DNA from: a virus
DNA: 59,960 bases
Virus record (IMG/VR): IMGVR_UViG_3300034374_009468
Coordinates: 1 to 59,960 of that record
Strand: one strand, 5' to 3'
Shown here one piece after another: positions 15,270 to 22,528 of the stretch. Position 1 is the stretch's first letter. Each line of letters opens with the position of its first letter. Below the pieces are notes generated by a model that saw nothing but the letters and a program-made list of their open reading frames with translations, had not been told where the DNA came from and did no database searches. A program made the translations under genes and the position numbers.

Positions 15270-15689
15270 ATGGAAGGAACAGATTTTAAGAACATGTTGA
15301 TTATATCAACACCTTTTAGAAACATACCATCATTTTCTTTAATACCTACGAGCTTAAATTGCCCGTATGTTGAAGCATTATATGATCCAAGCTCTTCTAT
15401 ACTTGCTATAATAAGCAAAGTTCAAAAGAAAGCATTTCATATGATTCCAAGATTAGATGAAGATGGTCAACCTAAAAGATTAAAAGTTCCAAACAAACAG
15501 ACAGGGAAGACTGTTAAAGAGCAGAGGGTGAGTGTAGAAACTTTTTCTGAATTTTACATTACAGATAAAGATGAAATTAAGAATTTCATAAATCTGTTTG
15601 CTATTAATTCTGATACTTATGATATAGATAAGTATTTGGAAGTTGATGTAAAAGAAACTAAAGTTTCCCCTCTTATTCTCTCTACATAG
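15270..15689 (+). CDS. hypothetical protein with its own promoter and terminator
   Basis: A 139-residue protein ('STPFRNIPSFSLIPTSLNCP', 'LDEDGQPKRLKVPN..TGKTVKEQ', '..YITDKDEIKNFINLFA'). The C-terminus is beta-rich, and the central basic loop 'RLKVPNKQTGKTVKEQRV' could bind nucleic acid. It is flanked by a TATCTTTG box upstream and an intrinsic terminator downstream, so it is probably a separate transcription unit and well expressed. Codons use more GC than most neighbours. No family recognised. Confidence 0.65.
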   Translation: MEGTDFKNMLIISTPFRNIPSFSLIPTSLNCPYVEALYDPSSSILAIISKVQKKAFHMIPRLDEDGQPKRLKVPNKQTGKTVKEQRVSVETFSEFYITDKDEIKNFINLFAINSDTYDIDKYLEVDVKETKVSPLILST

Positions 15690-15710
15690 ATGGTGTTCAT
15701 TGTATTTAAT

Positions 15711-15738
15711 AGGGTATGTGAAAGCATACCCTTTTTTG
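15711..15738 (+). terminator. intrinsic terminator
   Basis: A 7-bp stem GGGTATG / CATACCC with a 6-base loop is followed by six T (15732-15737). It separates the 139-residue gene from the DNA polymerase gene. Confidence 0.85.
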
Positions 15739-15758
15739 TTTAATTAAACTGATATAAT

Positions 15759-17744
15759 ATGACTGACCATTGGATAATGGATTATGAAACTTTAGTAAAT
15801 TGTTTTGTAGGTGTATTTACCCATAACAAAAAAGATGAAACTAAAATCTTTGTAGTACATGATAATAGAAACGACTTAAAAGAATTTTTAAAATTCTTAA
15901 ACAAAAATTACAAAAACAAAGAGAGACATATATCTTTCAATGGTTTAGAGTTTGATAGTCAGGTAACACAATATATAATAAACAACTATAAAAGATTGTT
16001 AAAACTTTCTGGTTGTGAAGCAGCTAATGATATTTTTAAATATGCTATGAGCTGTATAAATAACAGCAGACAAGGTAATTTTCCAGAATACTCTGAATGG
16101 AAAATGAACATCAAACAAATTGATTTATATAAACTAAATCATTGGGATAATCCAGCAAAAAAATCAAGTTTAAAATGGATACAGTATAGTTTAGATTTAG
16201 ATAATATTTTAGAAATGCCTATTCATCATGAAACATCTGTTGAGACAGATGAACAAATAGATATTATTGTAAACTATTGTGTTAATGATGTAAGCTCTAC
16301 TAAAGAAATCTATAACATATGTAAACCAGAGATACAACTAAGACATAAGTTGTCTAAAATGTATGGTCTTAATTTGTATTCAGCTTCTGAGGCAAGAATT
16401 GCTAAAGAAATATTCAGGTATTATCTTGAAAAAGAAATGAATACTAATATAAAGAATTTAAAGACTTATAGAGATAGAATTGTAATATCTAATTTAATAC
16501 TTGATTATATTGAATTTTCTTCTCCTCAGTTCAAAAATTTATTGAAAGTTTTTAAAGAACTTTCTTTAGATGCTTATAACTTAAAAGGTAGTTTTGCACA
16601 TGAAGTTACTTATAAGAATGTAGAGACTCATTTTGGTTTAGGTGGTGTTCATGGTGCAAGAAAGAAAGGGGTGTATGAATCCAATGATGAATTTATTATA
16701 ATATCTTCTGATGTTACATCTTTTTATCCTAATTTGACAATTAGAAATAAGTGGTCTCCAGATCATTTTCCTAATGAAGTATTCTGTAGATTGTATGAAT
16801 TCTTCTTTAATGAAAGAAAGAAAATACCTAAATCTAATCCTTTAAATTATGTATATAAAATTATATTGAATACTGTTTATGGTTTAAGCAATGATGAAAA
16901 CAGTTTTTTCTATGACCCAGAACTAACAATGAAAATTACAGTTAATGGTCAATTATCACTAATGATGCTATATGAAAGTATAATGGAAAACATTCCTGAT
17001 GCTGTATCTTTAATGCAAAATACTGATGGTATAGAAATAATGATACCGAGAATATACTATGATAAGTATATGCAAATATGTGAAAATTGGGAAAAAACTA
17101 CTAAGTTAAACCTTGAGCATGATACATATCAAAAGTTAATTATTGCTGATGTCAATAATTATATAGGTGTATTTGAATATAAAGAATATGATATACAGAC
17201 TTGGGCTAAAATTAAAAAGGAAACTCCTCACTACTTATTTAAAACTGAAAACAATAAATATTATTGTGCTAAAGTAAAAATAAAAGGTAGGTTTAACTTT
17301 CATGATTTACCTCTTCATAAGAATAAGTCGCGAGCTGTTGTAAAAAAAGGTATTTATTATTATTTCATACATAATGTAATGCCTGAAGAATATCTTAAAA
17401 GTAATGAAGATATATTTGACTATTGTATAGGCTCTAAAATAAAAGGTAATTGGACACAGAAAAGTAGTTTTATAAAAGATGGACAACATATAATTGAAGA
17501 TCTTCAGAAAATAAATAGATATTATATATCTAATACGGGTGTTAAAATATATAAAAAGAATAATGATGATAAGAGAGTAATTCAAAATGAAGCTGGTAAA
17601 TGGTATCAAACCATCTTCAACAAATCAGAGTTTAAAAAGAAGTTTATTGACTATAATATTAATTATAGTTATTATAAAAATGCAATAGAATCAGAAATAA
17701 ACAAGATTCTAGATGAACATTTCAAACAATTAAAACTTTTTTAA
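15759..17744 (+). CDS. family B DNA polymerase with 3'-5' exonuclease
   Basis: A 661-residue protein, short for family B but typical of crAss-like and protein-primed-size phage enzymes. Exonuclease: Exo I 'WIMDYETL' (Asp8, Glu10), Exo II 'HISFNGLEFDS', Exo III 'YCVNDVSSTKEIY'. Polymerase: motif A 'DVTSFYPN' beginning at Asp318, motif B 'NPLNYVYKIILNTVYG', motif C 'MQNTDGIEI' with Asp423; the usual second Asp of the YGDTD motif is replaced (NTDG), as in several phage PolBs. The C-terminus has a thumb-like helical part. It replicates the phage genome with the helicase, primase and SSB upstream. Confidence 0.93.
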   Translation: MTDHWIMDYETLVNCFVGVFTHNKKDETKIFVVHDNRNDLKEFLKFLNKNYKNKERHISFNGLEFDSQVTQYIINNYKRLLKLSGCEAANDIFKYAMSCINNSRQGNFPEYSEWKMNIKQIDLYKLNHWDNPAKKSSLKWIQYSLDLDNILEMPIHHETSVETDEQIDIIVNYCVNDVSSTKEIYNICKPEIQLRHKLSKMYGLNLYSASEARIAKEIFRYYLEKEMNTNIKNLKTYRDRIVISNLILDYIEFSSPQFKNLLKVFKELSLDAYNLKGSFAHEVTYKNVETHFGLGGVHGARKKGVYESNDEFIIISSDVTSFYPNLTIRNKWSPDHFPNEVFCRLYEFFFNERKKIPKSNPLNYVYKIILNTVYGLSNDENSFFYDPELTMKITVNGQLSLMMLYESIMENIPDAVSLMQNTDGIEIMIPRIYYDKYMQICENWEKTTKLNLEHDTYQKLIIADVNNYIGVFEYKEYDIQTWAKIKKETPHYLFKTENNKYYCAKVKIKGRFNFHDLPLHKNKSRAVVKKGIYYYFIHNVMPEEYLKSNEDIFDYCIGSKIKGNWTQKSSFIKDGQHIIEDLQKINRYYISNTGVKIYKKNNDDKRVIQNEAGKWYQTIFNKSEFKKKFIDYNINYSYYKNAIESEINKILDEHFKQLKLF

Positions 17745-17745
17745 A

Positions 17746-17928
17746 ATGAGTAGAAAAGATTATAATTTATGTGCGGAAACAATAGCTAAGTCTAATTTAC
17801 CTATGGAATTAAAATTACAGATAGCTGAAGACTTTGCTTATAGTTTTCAAAGAAATTATCAGAATTTTAATGTTGATAGATTTATGGAATTTGTAGAAAA
17901 AAATGGTAAAAACGATTTAAGTTTATAA
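17746..17928 (+). CDS. 60-residue hypothetical protein
   Basis: It begins one base after the polymerase stop. The sequence 'MSRKDYNLCAETIAKSNLPM' with 'ELKLQIAEDFAYSF' is a small three-helix layout common in short phage proteins of Bacteroidota. No motif. Coupling to polymerase suggests co-expression. Confidence 0.55.
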   Translation: MSRKDYNLCAETIAKSNLPMELKLQIAEDFAYSFQRNYQNFNVDRFMEFVEKNGKNDLSL

Positions 17929-17949
17929 ACTAAATTTAAAAAGTTTTAT

Positions 17950-17957
17950 TATATTTG
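17950..17957 (+). promoter_or_regulatory. promoter -7 box TATATTTG
   Basis: An exact TAnnTTTG match in the 53-base gap before the DUF932-like gene, 24 bases upstream of ATG 17982. This decides the start: an upstream in-frame TTG at 17955 would lie inside the box. Confidence 0.5.
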
Positions 17958-17981
17958 TTTAAAGAAAAAAAATTTAATACA

Positions 17982-19004
17982 ATGGGTTACAAAAGACCAA
18001 CACAAACTACAGAGAGTGCGTTAATAAATTCTGCATTACCACAACACGGTAATACTTATACAGTTATATCTCACGAGAGTATAATTAATACAGTAAAAAG
18101 GTTATTAGAAGCTAATAACCTTAGTATTGTAAACACTACTTATATTGCTAATTATAAGTCTCAAGTTGCTCAAGCTTTTTATCATGTTGAACCTAATGAT
18201 TATGAATTAGAAGATGCTAATTTAAACATGATGTTTACATGGACTAATTCTTATGATAAGACTGTAAGATTTCAATGTTCTTTAGGTGCAGTTACAAAAA
18301 GAACTAAAAATCATATAGTAACTGATAATATAAGTTTTGCCAGAAAACACACAGGCACAGCTGATGAAGAAATGGAATCTCAAATTGAAAATCAAATCAA
18401 ATTTTCTAAAATGTATTTTGATAAGATTGTTAAACTTAAACAAGCTTTAATCAAAATTCAATTATCGGAAAGAGAAAGATCTGAAATTTTAGGAAGATTG
18501 TATTTTGATGAAGAGATTTTAGAAACAAATCAATTAACTGTATTAAAGAAATATCTTCAAGAGGGATATGAAAACTATCCTACTTCTAATGCTTGGGTAT
18601 TTTACAATAGTATTGTAGATGCTATGAAAACAAGTCATCCTAGAAACTGGTTAAAAGATAACTCAAATTTAAACAGATTCTTCTATGATAATGTTATAGA
18701 ACAACATACAATAGAAAATATAAAAGATGCTGAAACTGTACCATTACCAGTTTTTGAAAATGAGGCAACTGAAGAAGAAGTTGTTGATATGTTGTATGGA
18801 GTATCTGATGACAATGAAGTAATTTCTAAACCTTCTTTTGATAGTTTAGATATTGAAGAAGATGATGTTATTCAGTTAGATGAAGAACTTCTTGAGAGTT
18901 TAGAATCTTATATTGATGAGGAAAGTGAAAACTTAGAACAAGTAAAAGAAGAAATGAGCTTTCTAGATGATGAAGAAGATGACGATTTTATTATGTTTAT
19001 ATAG
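17982..19004 (+). CDS. DUF932-like phage protein
   Basis: A 340-residue protein from ATG 17982 (A-rich leader). 'TYTVISHESIINTVKRLLEAN', 'AFYHVEPNDYELEDANLNMMFTWTNSYD', 'FQCSLGAVTKR' and a helical tail 'QNQIKFSKMYFDKIVKLKQAL' fit the layout of the phage/plasmid DUF932 family (surface strands, then a conserved central 'N..NS.D' region, then helices). The last 70 residues are very acidic (clusters of Asp/Glu). The role of the family is unknown; these proteins are often made early and abundantly. A terminator follows. Confidence 0.5.
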   Translation: MGYKRPTQTTESALINSALPQHGNTYTVISHESIINTVKRLLEANNLSIVNTTYIANYKSQVAQAFYHVEPNDYELEDANLNMMFTWTNSYDKTVRFQCSLGAVTKRTKNHIVTDNISFARKHTGTADEEMESQIENQIKFSKMYFDKIVKLKQALIKIQLSERERSEILGRLYFDEEILETNQLTVLKKYLQEGYENYPTSNAWVFYNSIVDAMKTSHPRNWLKDNSNLNRFFYDNVIEQHTIENIKDAETVPLPVFENEATEEEVVDMLYGVSDDNEVISKPSFDSLDIEEDDVIQLDEELLESLESYIDEESENLEQVKEEMSFLDDEEDDDFIMFI

Positions 19005-19036
19005 TTGCTGTAATAAGAGTGTATGAAATAGTTAGT

Positions 19037-19070
19037 GAGGTGCGGTCTACAACAGACTGCACCTCTTTTT
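19037..19070 (+). terminator. intrinsic terminator ending the left + block
   Basis: An 11-bp stem (19037-19047 with 19055-19065, one G-T pair), loop TACAACA, then TTTTT. It ends the + transcript just before the convergent - strand block begins its 3' end at 19073. Confidence 0.88.
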
Positions 19071-19072
19071 AT

Positions 19073-19297
19073 TTAAGGGTAAGTCCAACCTCCCATTTTG
19101 TATTTAGGGTTTTTTGCAACCTTTTTTTTTGTCATACCTCCCATTTTATACATCTCACTACCTCTTCCAGCTTGACGTATTCTTTCAACAAAAGGATCTG
19201 ACATGTCCATAGAACCACCTCCCATTTGCATTTCTGTTAAGAATGAAGGACTATAACCTTTCATTCCTCCATAACCATATTTCTTTTTACCGTACAT
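19073..19297 (-). CDS. Gly/Met/Lys-rich small protein with GG motifs
   Basis: A 74-residue protein, low in complexity, with 'KKKYGYGGMKG', 'MQMGGGSM' and two copies of 'YKMGG' (one before M, one before W). The same [KRM]GG motif recurs in virion proteins of the right-hand block (for example QKGGKTG, RRGGMIP, QRGGEVK), so this is probably a virion-associated or capsid-cargo peptide. It is the last gene of its - strand cassette. Confidence 0.55.
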   Translation of the reverse strand: MYGKKKYGYGGMKGYSPSFLTEMQMGGGSMDMSDPFVERIRQAGRGSEMYKMGGMTKKKVAKNPKYKMGGWTYP

Positions 19298-19308
19298 AAG
19301 TTTAAAAT

Positions 19309-19980
19309 TTAAATAGATCTAAAAGACATTATGGCTCCAGTAATCATTGTGTTTAAACCACTTGAAGTATGAATCCATAATTCTAATATACCTTCTTTTA
19401 TATTATATTGTTCGAAAAATAATTTTTTAATTGTATTAGTATCTTTAAATTCTCTTTCAAATTTGGTCCAAGCTACATCTAAATGACCATGATTAGCTGT
19501 AGTTTCTAAAGGAGCAGCTCCAACATTTGCACTACTCATGAGTTCTAAAAAGTTAAAAGGGTTATTAGGATCTACTAATCTAACACTCCAATTAACTGAC
19601 TCAGTAAATTCTGTAACACAAGTTAATCTTAATTGTAATTCTAAATCTCTTTCTAATATATCATTAAGATGTAATACTGGATAGACAGCGGTTGGTTCCC
19701 ATTTTGCAGATATAGTGTTTGTATAAAACCAATTTGGTGAACTGTCAGGATAATCTGTTGTAGTAGGAACAGGAACAGCTATTGTTTTATCAAAATTTAC
19801 TCTTGGTACTAAATCATCTACATTAATAAGTAATACCTCCCTATCAGGTTGAGATGACAATACTCTTAAAGGGTTAGGTTTTCTTTTCCTACCCAAAATC
19901 AGTACATCTTGATCTTCTTTCTCTTTAACTATAAGTTTTCTCTTAAAAAGATTTAATATGTCTTGTAATATGTGATTCAT
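19309..19980 (-). CDS. hypothetical probable virion protein
   Basis: A 223-residue protein. After a short basic helical start ('MNHILQDILNLFKRKLIV') it is mostly beta: 'EVLLINVDDLVPRV', 'FYTNTISAKWEP', 'LELQLRLTCVTEF', 'NWSVRLVDP', 'GILELWIHTSS'. This looks like a beta-sandwich of the kind found in phage decoration or fibre proteins, though no family is recognised. The start overlaps the stop of a 33-residue ORF (ATGA). Confidence 0.55.
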   Translation of the reverse strand: MNHILQDILNLFKRKLIVKEKEDQDVLILGRKRKPNPLRVLSSQPDREVLLINVDDLVPRVNFDKTIAVPVPTTTDYPDSSPNWFYTNTISAKWEPTAVYPVLHLNDILERDLELQLRLTCVTEFTESVNWSVRLVDPNNPFNFLELMSSANVGAAPLETTANHGHLDVAWTKFEREFKDTNTIKKLFFEQYNIKEGILELWIHTSSGLNTMITGAIMSFRSI

Positions 19981-20078
19981 ATACAGCTTTTTGATTTACA
20001 GCATAAATCTTTACGGCAGTAACCTAAACAAATTTTACCTTTTGTAATCCAACGAATGAATAAGCATAAATGTCTCAT
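19977..20078 (-). CDS. 33-residue cysteine-rich micro-protein
   Basis: Start ATG (- strand, 20078-20076) overlaps the stop of the holin-like gene as ATGA, and its own stop overlaps the start of the 223-residue gene as ATGA. The two exact overlaps argue that it is translated. The product has six cysteines in 33 residues, in the last two-thirds as '..CLGYC...DLCC....SC', plus many basic residues. It could bind metal or form disulfides. No family recognised. Confidence 0.6.
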   Translation of the reverse strand: MRHLCLFIRWITKGKICLGYCRKDLCCKSKSCI

Positions 20079-20293
20079 GATTCTTTATTTTTAAATAAAC
20101 CTAATGTTATACCTTCTAATAAACTATTTTTAGCCCACAAAAACACCCAACCTAATAATGAAACAGGGAGAATGCTTGCGAAAATGCTAAAATCTTTTTC
20201 ATAAAATATATTCATAATAACCATTGTAAAAGATGCCAATAGAAATAATAATCCTATTACTGATGTAGCACCTTCTCTCAATCTATTCTTCAT
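20075..20293 (-). CDS. holin-like small membrane protein
   Basis: A 72-residue protein from ATG 20293, whose start overlaps the stop of the upstream gene. An in-frame TTG further up at 20356 is rejected because it lies deep in the preceding gene. Two hydrophobic segments, 'VIGLLFLLASFTMVIMNIF' (about 11-29) and 'FASILPVSLLGWVFLWA' (about 38-54), are separated by a charged loop, with a basic N-terminus and charged C-terminus. Size and topology match class II-like holins. It is next to other small membrane genes. The call is from topology only. Confidence 0.6.
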   Translation of the reverse strand: MKNRLREGATSVIGLLFLLASFTMVIMNIFYEKDFSIFASILPVSLLGWVFLWAKNSLLEGITLGLFKNKES

Positions 20294-20531
20294 TTTTTTT
20301 TCTACCTTTTCTTTTGTTACCAAATAGTGCCTTAAATACATCACCAATTTGGTCAAGCAATTCTACAAAAGCTTTTACAACGTCTGATATTTCTTTAAAT
20401 AGATTTTTACCAAAACATTTTAAATCTGCATACCATTTTTTTAATTTCATAACTATTTTAGTTTTTATTAACCATGTCCATCCCTTACTTAAAGAAAATG
20501 TCCATAAAATTTTTAAAAATCTTTTGATCAT
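20283..20531 (-). CDS. basic amphipathic small protein
   Basis: An 82-residue protein, strongly basic and tryptophan-rich near the N-terminus ('MIKRFLKILWTFSLSKGWTW') with an amphipathic helix 'LFKEISDVVKAFVELLDQIG' and a Lys/Arg-rich tail. It may be a peripheral membrane protein. It lies in the small membrane-protein cassette and overlaps the holin-like gene. Function unknown. Confidence 0.55.
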   Translation of the reverse strand: MIKRFLKILWTFSLSKGWTWLIKTKIVMKLKKWYADLKCFGKNLFKEISDVVKAFVELLDQIGDVFKALFGNKRKGRKKNEE

Positions 20532-20532
20532 A

Positions 20533-20847
20533 TTATATGTTTTTTAATCTATCATTTTCTTTTTCTAAAAAAGCTACTTTAATACGCAGCTCACTAACTT
20601 CTTTAGTTAAATCTAAAATTTGTTGTCTCATTTCATCTTTCTCAAGAGAACTCTCTTCAAGAAGTGTTTCTAATTTATTAACTCTATTTTTTAAATCGTC
20701 TCTATACAAATTAGATTCTTTACGTTCTGAAATACTATTTTCAATTTTAAGTTTCATTCTATTCTCATAGAACCTCCAACCTCCTGCTGAAAATAGTACA
20801 GTTATTAGAGTTACAATAATTGTTGTTAAGTTATCAGGGGTTTCCAT
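20533..20847 (-). CDS. membrane-anchored coiled-coil protein
   Basis: A 104-residue protein. One N-terminal membrane segment ('LTTIIVTLITVLFSAGGWRF', about 7-26) is followed by a heptad-rich coiled coil ('LKNRVNKLETLLEESSLEKD' onward) to the end. The layout (N-in anchor plus periplasmic or cytoplasmic coiled coil) recalls i-spanin-like and other Bacteroidota phage membrane proteins. Another gene at 24137 is a unimolecular spanin, so a second spanin is not needed; a structural role in the lysis cassette is also possible. Confidence 0.6.
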   Translation of the reverse strand: METPDNLTTIIVTLITVLFSAGGWRFYENRMKLKIENSISERKESNLYRDDLKNRVNKLETLLEESSLEKDEMRQQILDLTKEVSELRIKVAFLEKENDRLKNI

Positions 20848-21211
20848 GTTTTATGCTTTTTCTATAATAATGATTAAGAATTCTCCTAGAATTAAAAAAA
20901 GCACTTATAGATAATATAAACCAAAACCAGTGTGTAGGACAATTATAATCACCATTTCTAAAAAACAACATTACAGCTACAATTGACATTATAAATGTAC
21001 TTACTGACATTGTTTTTCTTATCTTTAAGGATAAAAATAATGTACTATATAAACTGCAAAAACCTATAATAATACTTACAAACACCATAAAATTACTACC
21101 ATGCTCTAAAGTATAAGAGATAGGAAAGAATATTAACCAAATTATTCCGTGTAGTATTTCTGTAGGTTCTGAATCATAAAAAGTTAATATCTTATTTAAT
21201 CTAGAAATCAT
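20834..21211 (-). CDS. polytopic membrane protein
   Basis: A 125-residue protein with about four hydrophobic segments ('IIWLIFFPISYTL', 'FMVFVSIIIGFCSLYSTLFL', 'STFIMSIVAVMLFF', 'HWFWFILSISAFF') and a basic C-terminus. It is the first gene of the - strand cassette 21211-19073 and lies just below a palindromic A/T element. The family is unknown; similar short polytopic proteins sit in lysis cassettes of crAss-like phages. Confidence 0.6.
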   Translation of the reverse strand: MISRLNKILTFYDSEPTEILHGIIWLIFFPISYTLEHGSNFMVFVSIIIGFCSLYSTLFLSLKIRKTMSVSTFIMSIVAVMLFFRNGDYNCPTHWFWFILSISAFFNSRRILNHYYRKSIKHGNP

Positions 21212-21236
21212 GTGATATTATTTAAGTGCACATAAA

Positions 21237-21260
21237 TAATATACAAATAAATATTTATTT
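21237..21260 (-). promoter_or_regulatory. candidate late promoter/operator element
   Basis: On the - strand the sequence AAATATTTATTTGTATATTA (21256-21237) lies 26 bases before the ATG of the membrane cassette. An almost identical element with one extra T stands before the virion gene at 58404. The part at 21245-21260 is a perfect 16-bp palindrome (AAATAAATATTTATTT) centred in the divergent gap between the - cassette and the + gene at 21286. Confidence 0.5.
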
Positions 21261-21285
21261 TTAATAACTTAAACACAGTTAAATT

Positions 21286-21477
21286 ATGGAAAAGGTTAAT
21301 AAAACCACATTCAAGAGAAAGATTTATGTTACTCTATTACCACCAGAAATCTTATTTGGTATCAAGACTTTAAATTGTAAAGTTTTAGCAGAAGATGATG
21401 TTTATAGACCTATGTATGGGTTAGAAATAGGCTTCATTTTTTTCACTATTACATTCTTACATATTTCTTGGAAATGA
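21286..21477 (+). CDS. small protein with possible C-terminal membrane segment
   Basis: A 63-residue protein with a basic start ('MEKVNKTTFKRKIYVTLLPP') and a hydrophobic C-terminus ('EIGFIFFTITFLHISW'), which could be a tail anchor. It is the first gene of the nucleotide-metabolism block but is separated from nrdB by a terminator. Function unknown. Confidence 0.5.
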   Translation: MEKVNKTTFKRKIYVTLLPPEILFGIKTLNCKVLAEDDVYRPMYGLEIGFIFFTITFLHISWK

Positions 21478-21501
21478 TTTAAAATTTCTGTAAATTAGAT
21501 A

Positions 21502-21529
21502 ATAGCTGCTATATTGCAGCTATTTTTTT
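21502..21529 (+). terminator. intrinsic terminator before nrdB
   Basis: An 8-bp stem ATAGCTGC / GCAGCTAT (21502-21509 with 21516-21523), then a run of T to 21529. It ends the small gene at 21477. nrdB starts 19 bases later, so nrdB needs read-through or a promoter inside this short region. Confidence 0.8.
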
Positions 21530-21547
21530 CCTCTATAAACTATAAGT

Positions 21548-22528
21548 ATGAATAAGAACATTTTTGCTCCGAGAGAGCATATACTTCCCTATGAGTATCC
21601 TCAACTACTCAAATACAAGGATGCTATTAGACACTCTTATTGGATTGATACTGAATACAATTTCACCACTGACATTAATGATTTTAAAGTAAATGTTAGT
21701 GATGTAGAGAAGTCTGTAATCAAGAAGACAATGTTAGCTATTGCTCAAATTGAAGTCAATGTAAAAACATTTTGGGGTGACTTATATAAACATATGCCTA
21801 TTACAGAAATAGGTGATGTAGGTTATACTTTTGCAGAGTCCGAAGTAAGACACAAAGATGCTTATGCTAGATTATTAAGAATACTTGGCTTAGAAGAAGA
21901 GTTCAGGAATGTTGTTAAAATTCCTGCTATTAAAGGGAGAATTGAATATTTGAATAAATATCTATATCATTCTAAGTCAAGTAACCCTTTGCTTTATACT
22001 AAATCTATTTTATTGTTTTCATTATTTGTAGAACATGTATCTCTATTCAGTCAGTTTCTAATAATGATGTCCTTTAATAAACACAAAACAATATTTAAAG
22101 GTATATCAAATGTAGTAGAAGCTACAAGCAAAGAAGAAAACATACATGGTAATTTTGGAGCTGAATTAATCAACATCATTAAAAAAGAAAACCCAGATTG
22201 GTTTGATGATAAATTTAATGATATGGTAATTCAAGCTTCTAAAAAAGCATATGATGCTGAGTGTGGTATTTTAGATTGGATTTTTGAAGAAGGAGAACTG
22301 GAATTTTTGTCTGTTAATACTATTAAAGAATTTATTAAAAATAGATTTAATAATTCTCTTAAAATTTTAGGTATAAATCCTATTTTTGGAACAGATCCTA
22401 AAGAAATAGATAAAACAATGTGGTTTGATGTTGAAATTACATCAACTAAAGAAGGTGATTTCTTTTATAAAAGACAAATTGATTATAATAAAAAAAGCAA
22501 AAGTATAACAGCAGATGACTTATTCTAA
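21548..22528 (+). CDS. nrdB: class I ribonucleotide reductase, small subunit
   Basis: A 326-residue beta subunit. 'LAIAQIEVNVKTFWG' supplies the first carboxylate region, 'FAESEVRHKDAYARLL' carries the E-x2-H ligands and, seven residues after the glutamate, the tyrosine in the radical position, and 'EATSKEENIHGNFG' the second E..E-x2-H set. It generates the radical that NrdA uses to reduce ribonucleotides. nrdA overlaps its 3' end. It belongs with dUTPase and ThyX in dNTP supply. The tyrosine suggests a class Ia/Ib type radical, not the Phe/Leu-bearing variants. Confidence 0.92.
   Translation: MNKNIFAPREHILPYEYPQLLKYKDAIRHSYWIDTEYNFTTDINDFKVNVSDVEKSVIKKTMLAIAQIEVNVKTFWGDLYKHMPITEIGDVGYTFAESEVRHKDAYARLLRILGLEEEFRNVVKIPAIKGRIEYLNKYLYHSKSSNPLLYTKSILLFSLFVEHVSLFSQFLIMMSFNKHKTIFKGISNVVEATSKEENIHGNFGAELINIIKKENPDWFDDKFNDMVIQASKKAYDAECGILDWIFEEGELEFLSVNTIKEFIKNRFNNSLKILGINPIFGTDPKEIDKTMWFDVEITSTKEGDFFYKRQIDYNKKSKSITADDLF

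Noticed and set aside
17955-17981. Upstream in-frame TTG start for the DUF932-like gene
   Set aside because: It lies within the TATATTTG promoter box, and ATG 17982 has an A-rich leader typical of its neighbours.
20294-20356. Longer holin-like ORF from a TTG at 20356
   Set aside because: It would overlap the preceding gene by 74 bases. ATG 20293 gives a clean overlap and a normal holin-like N-terminus.
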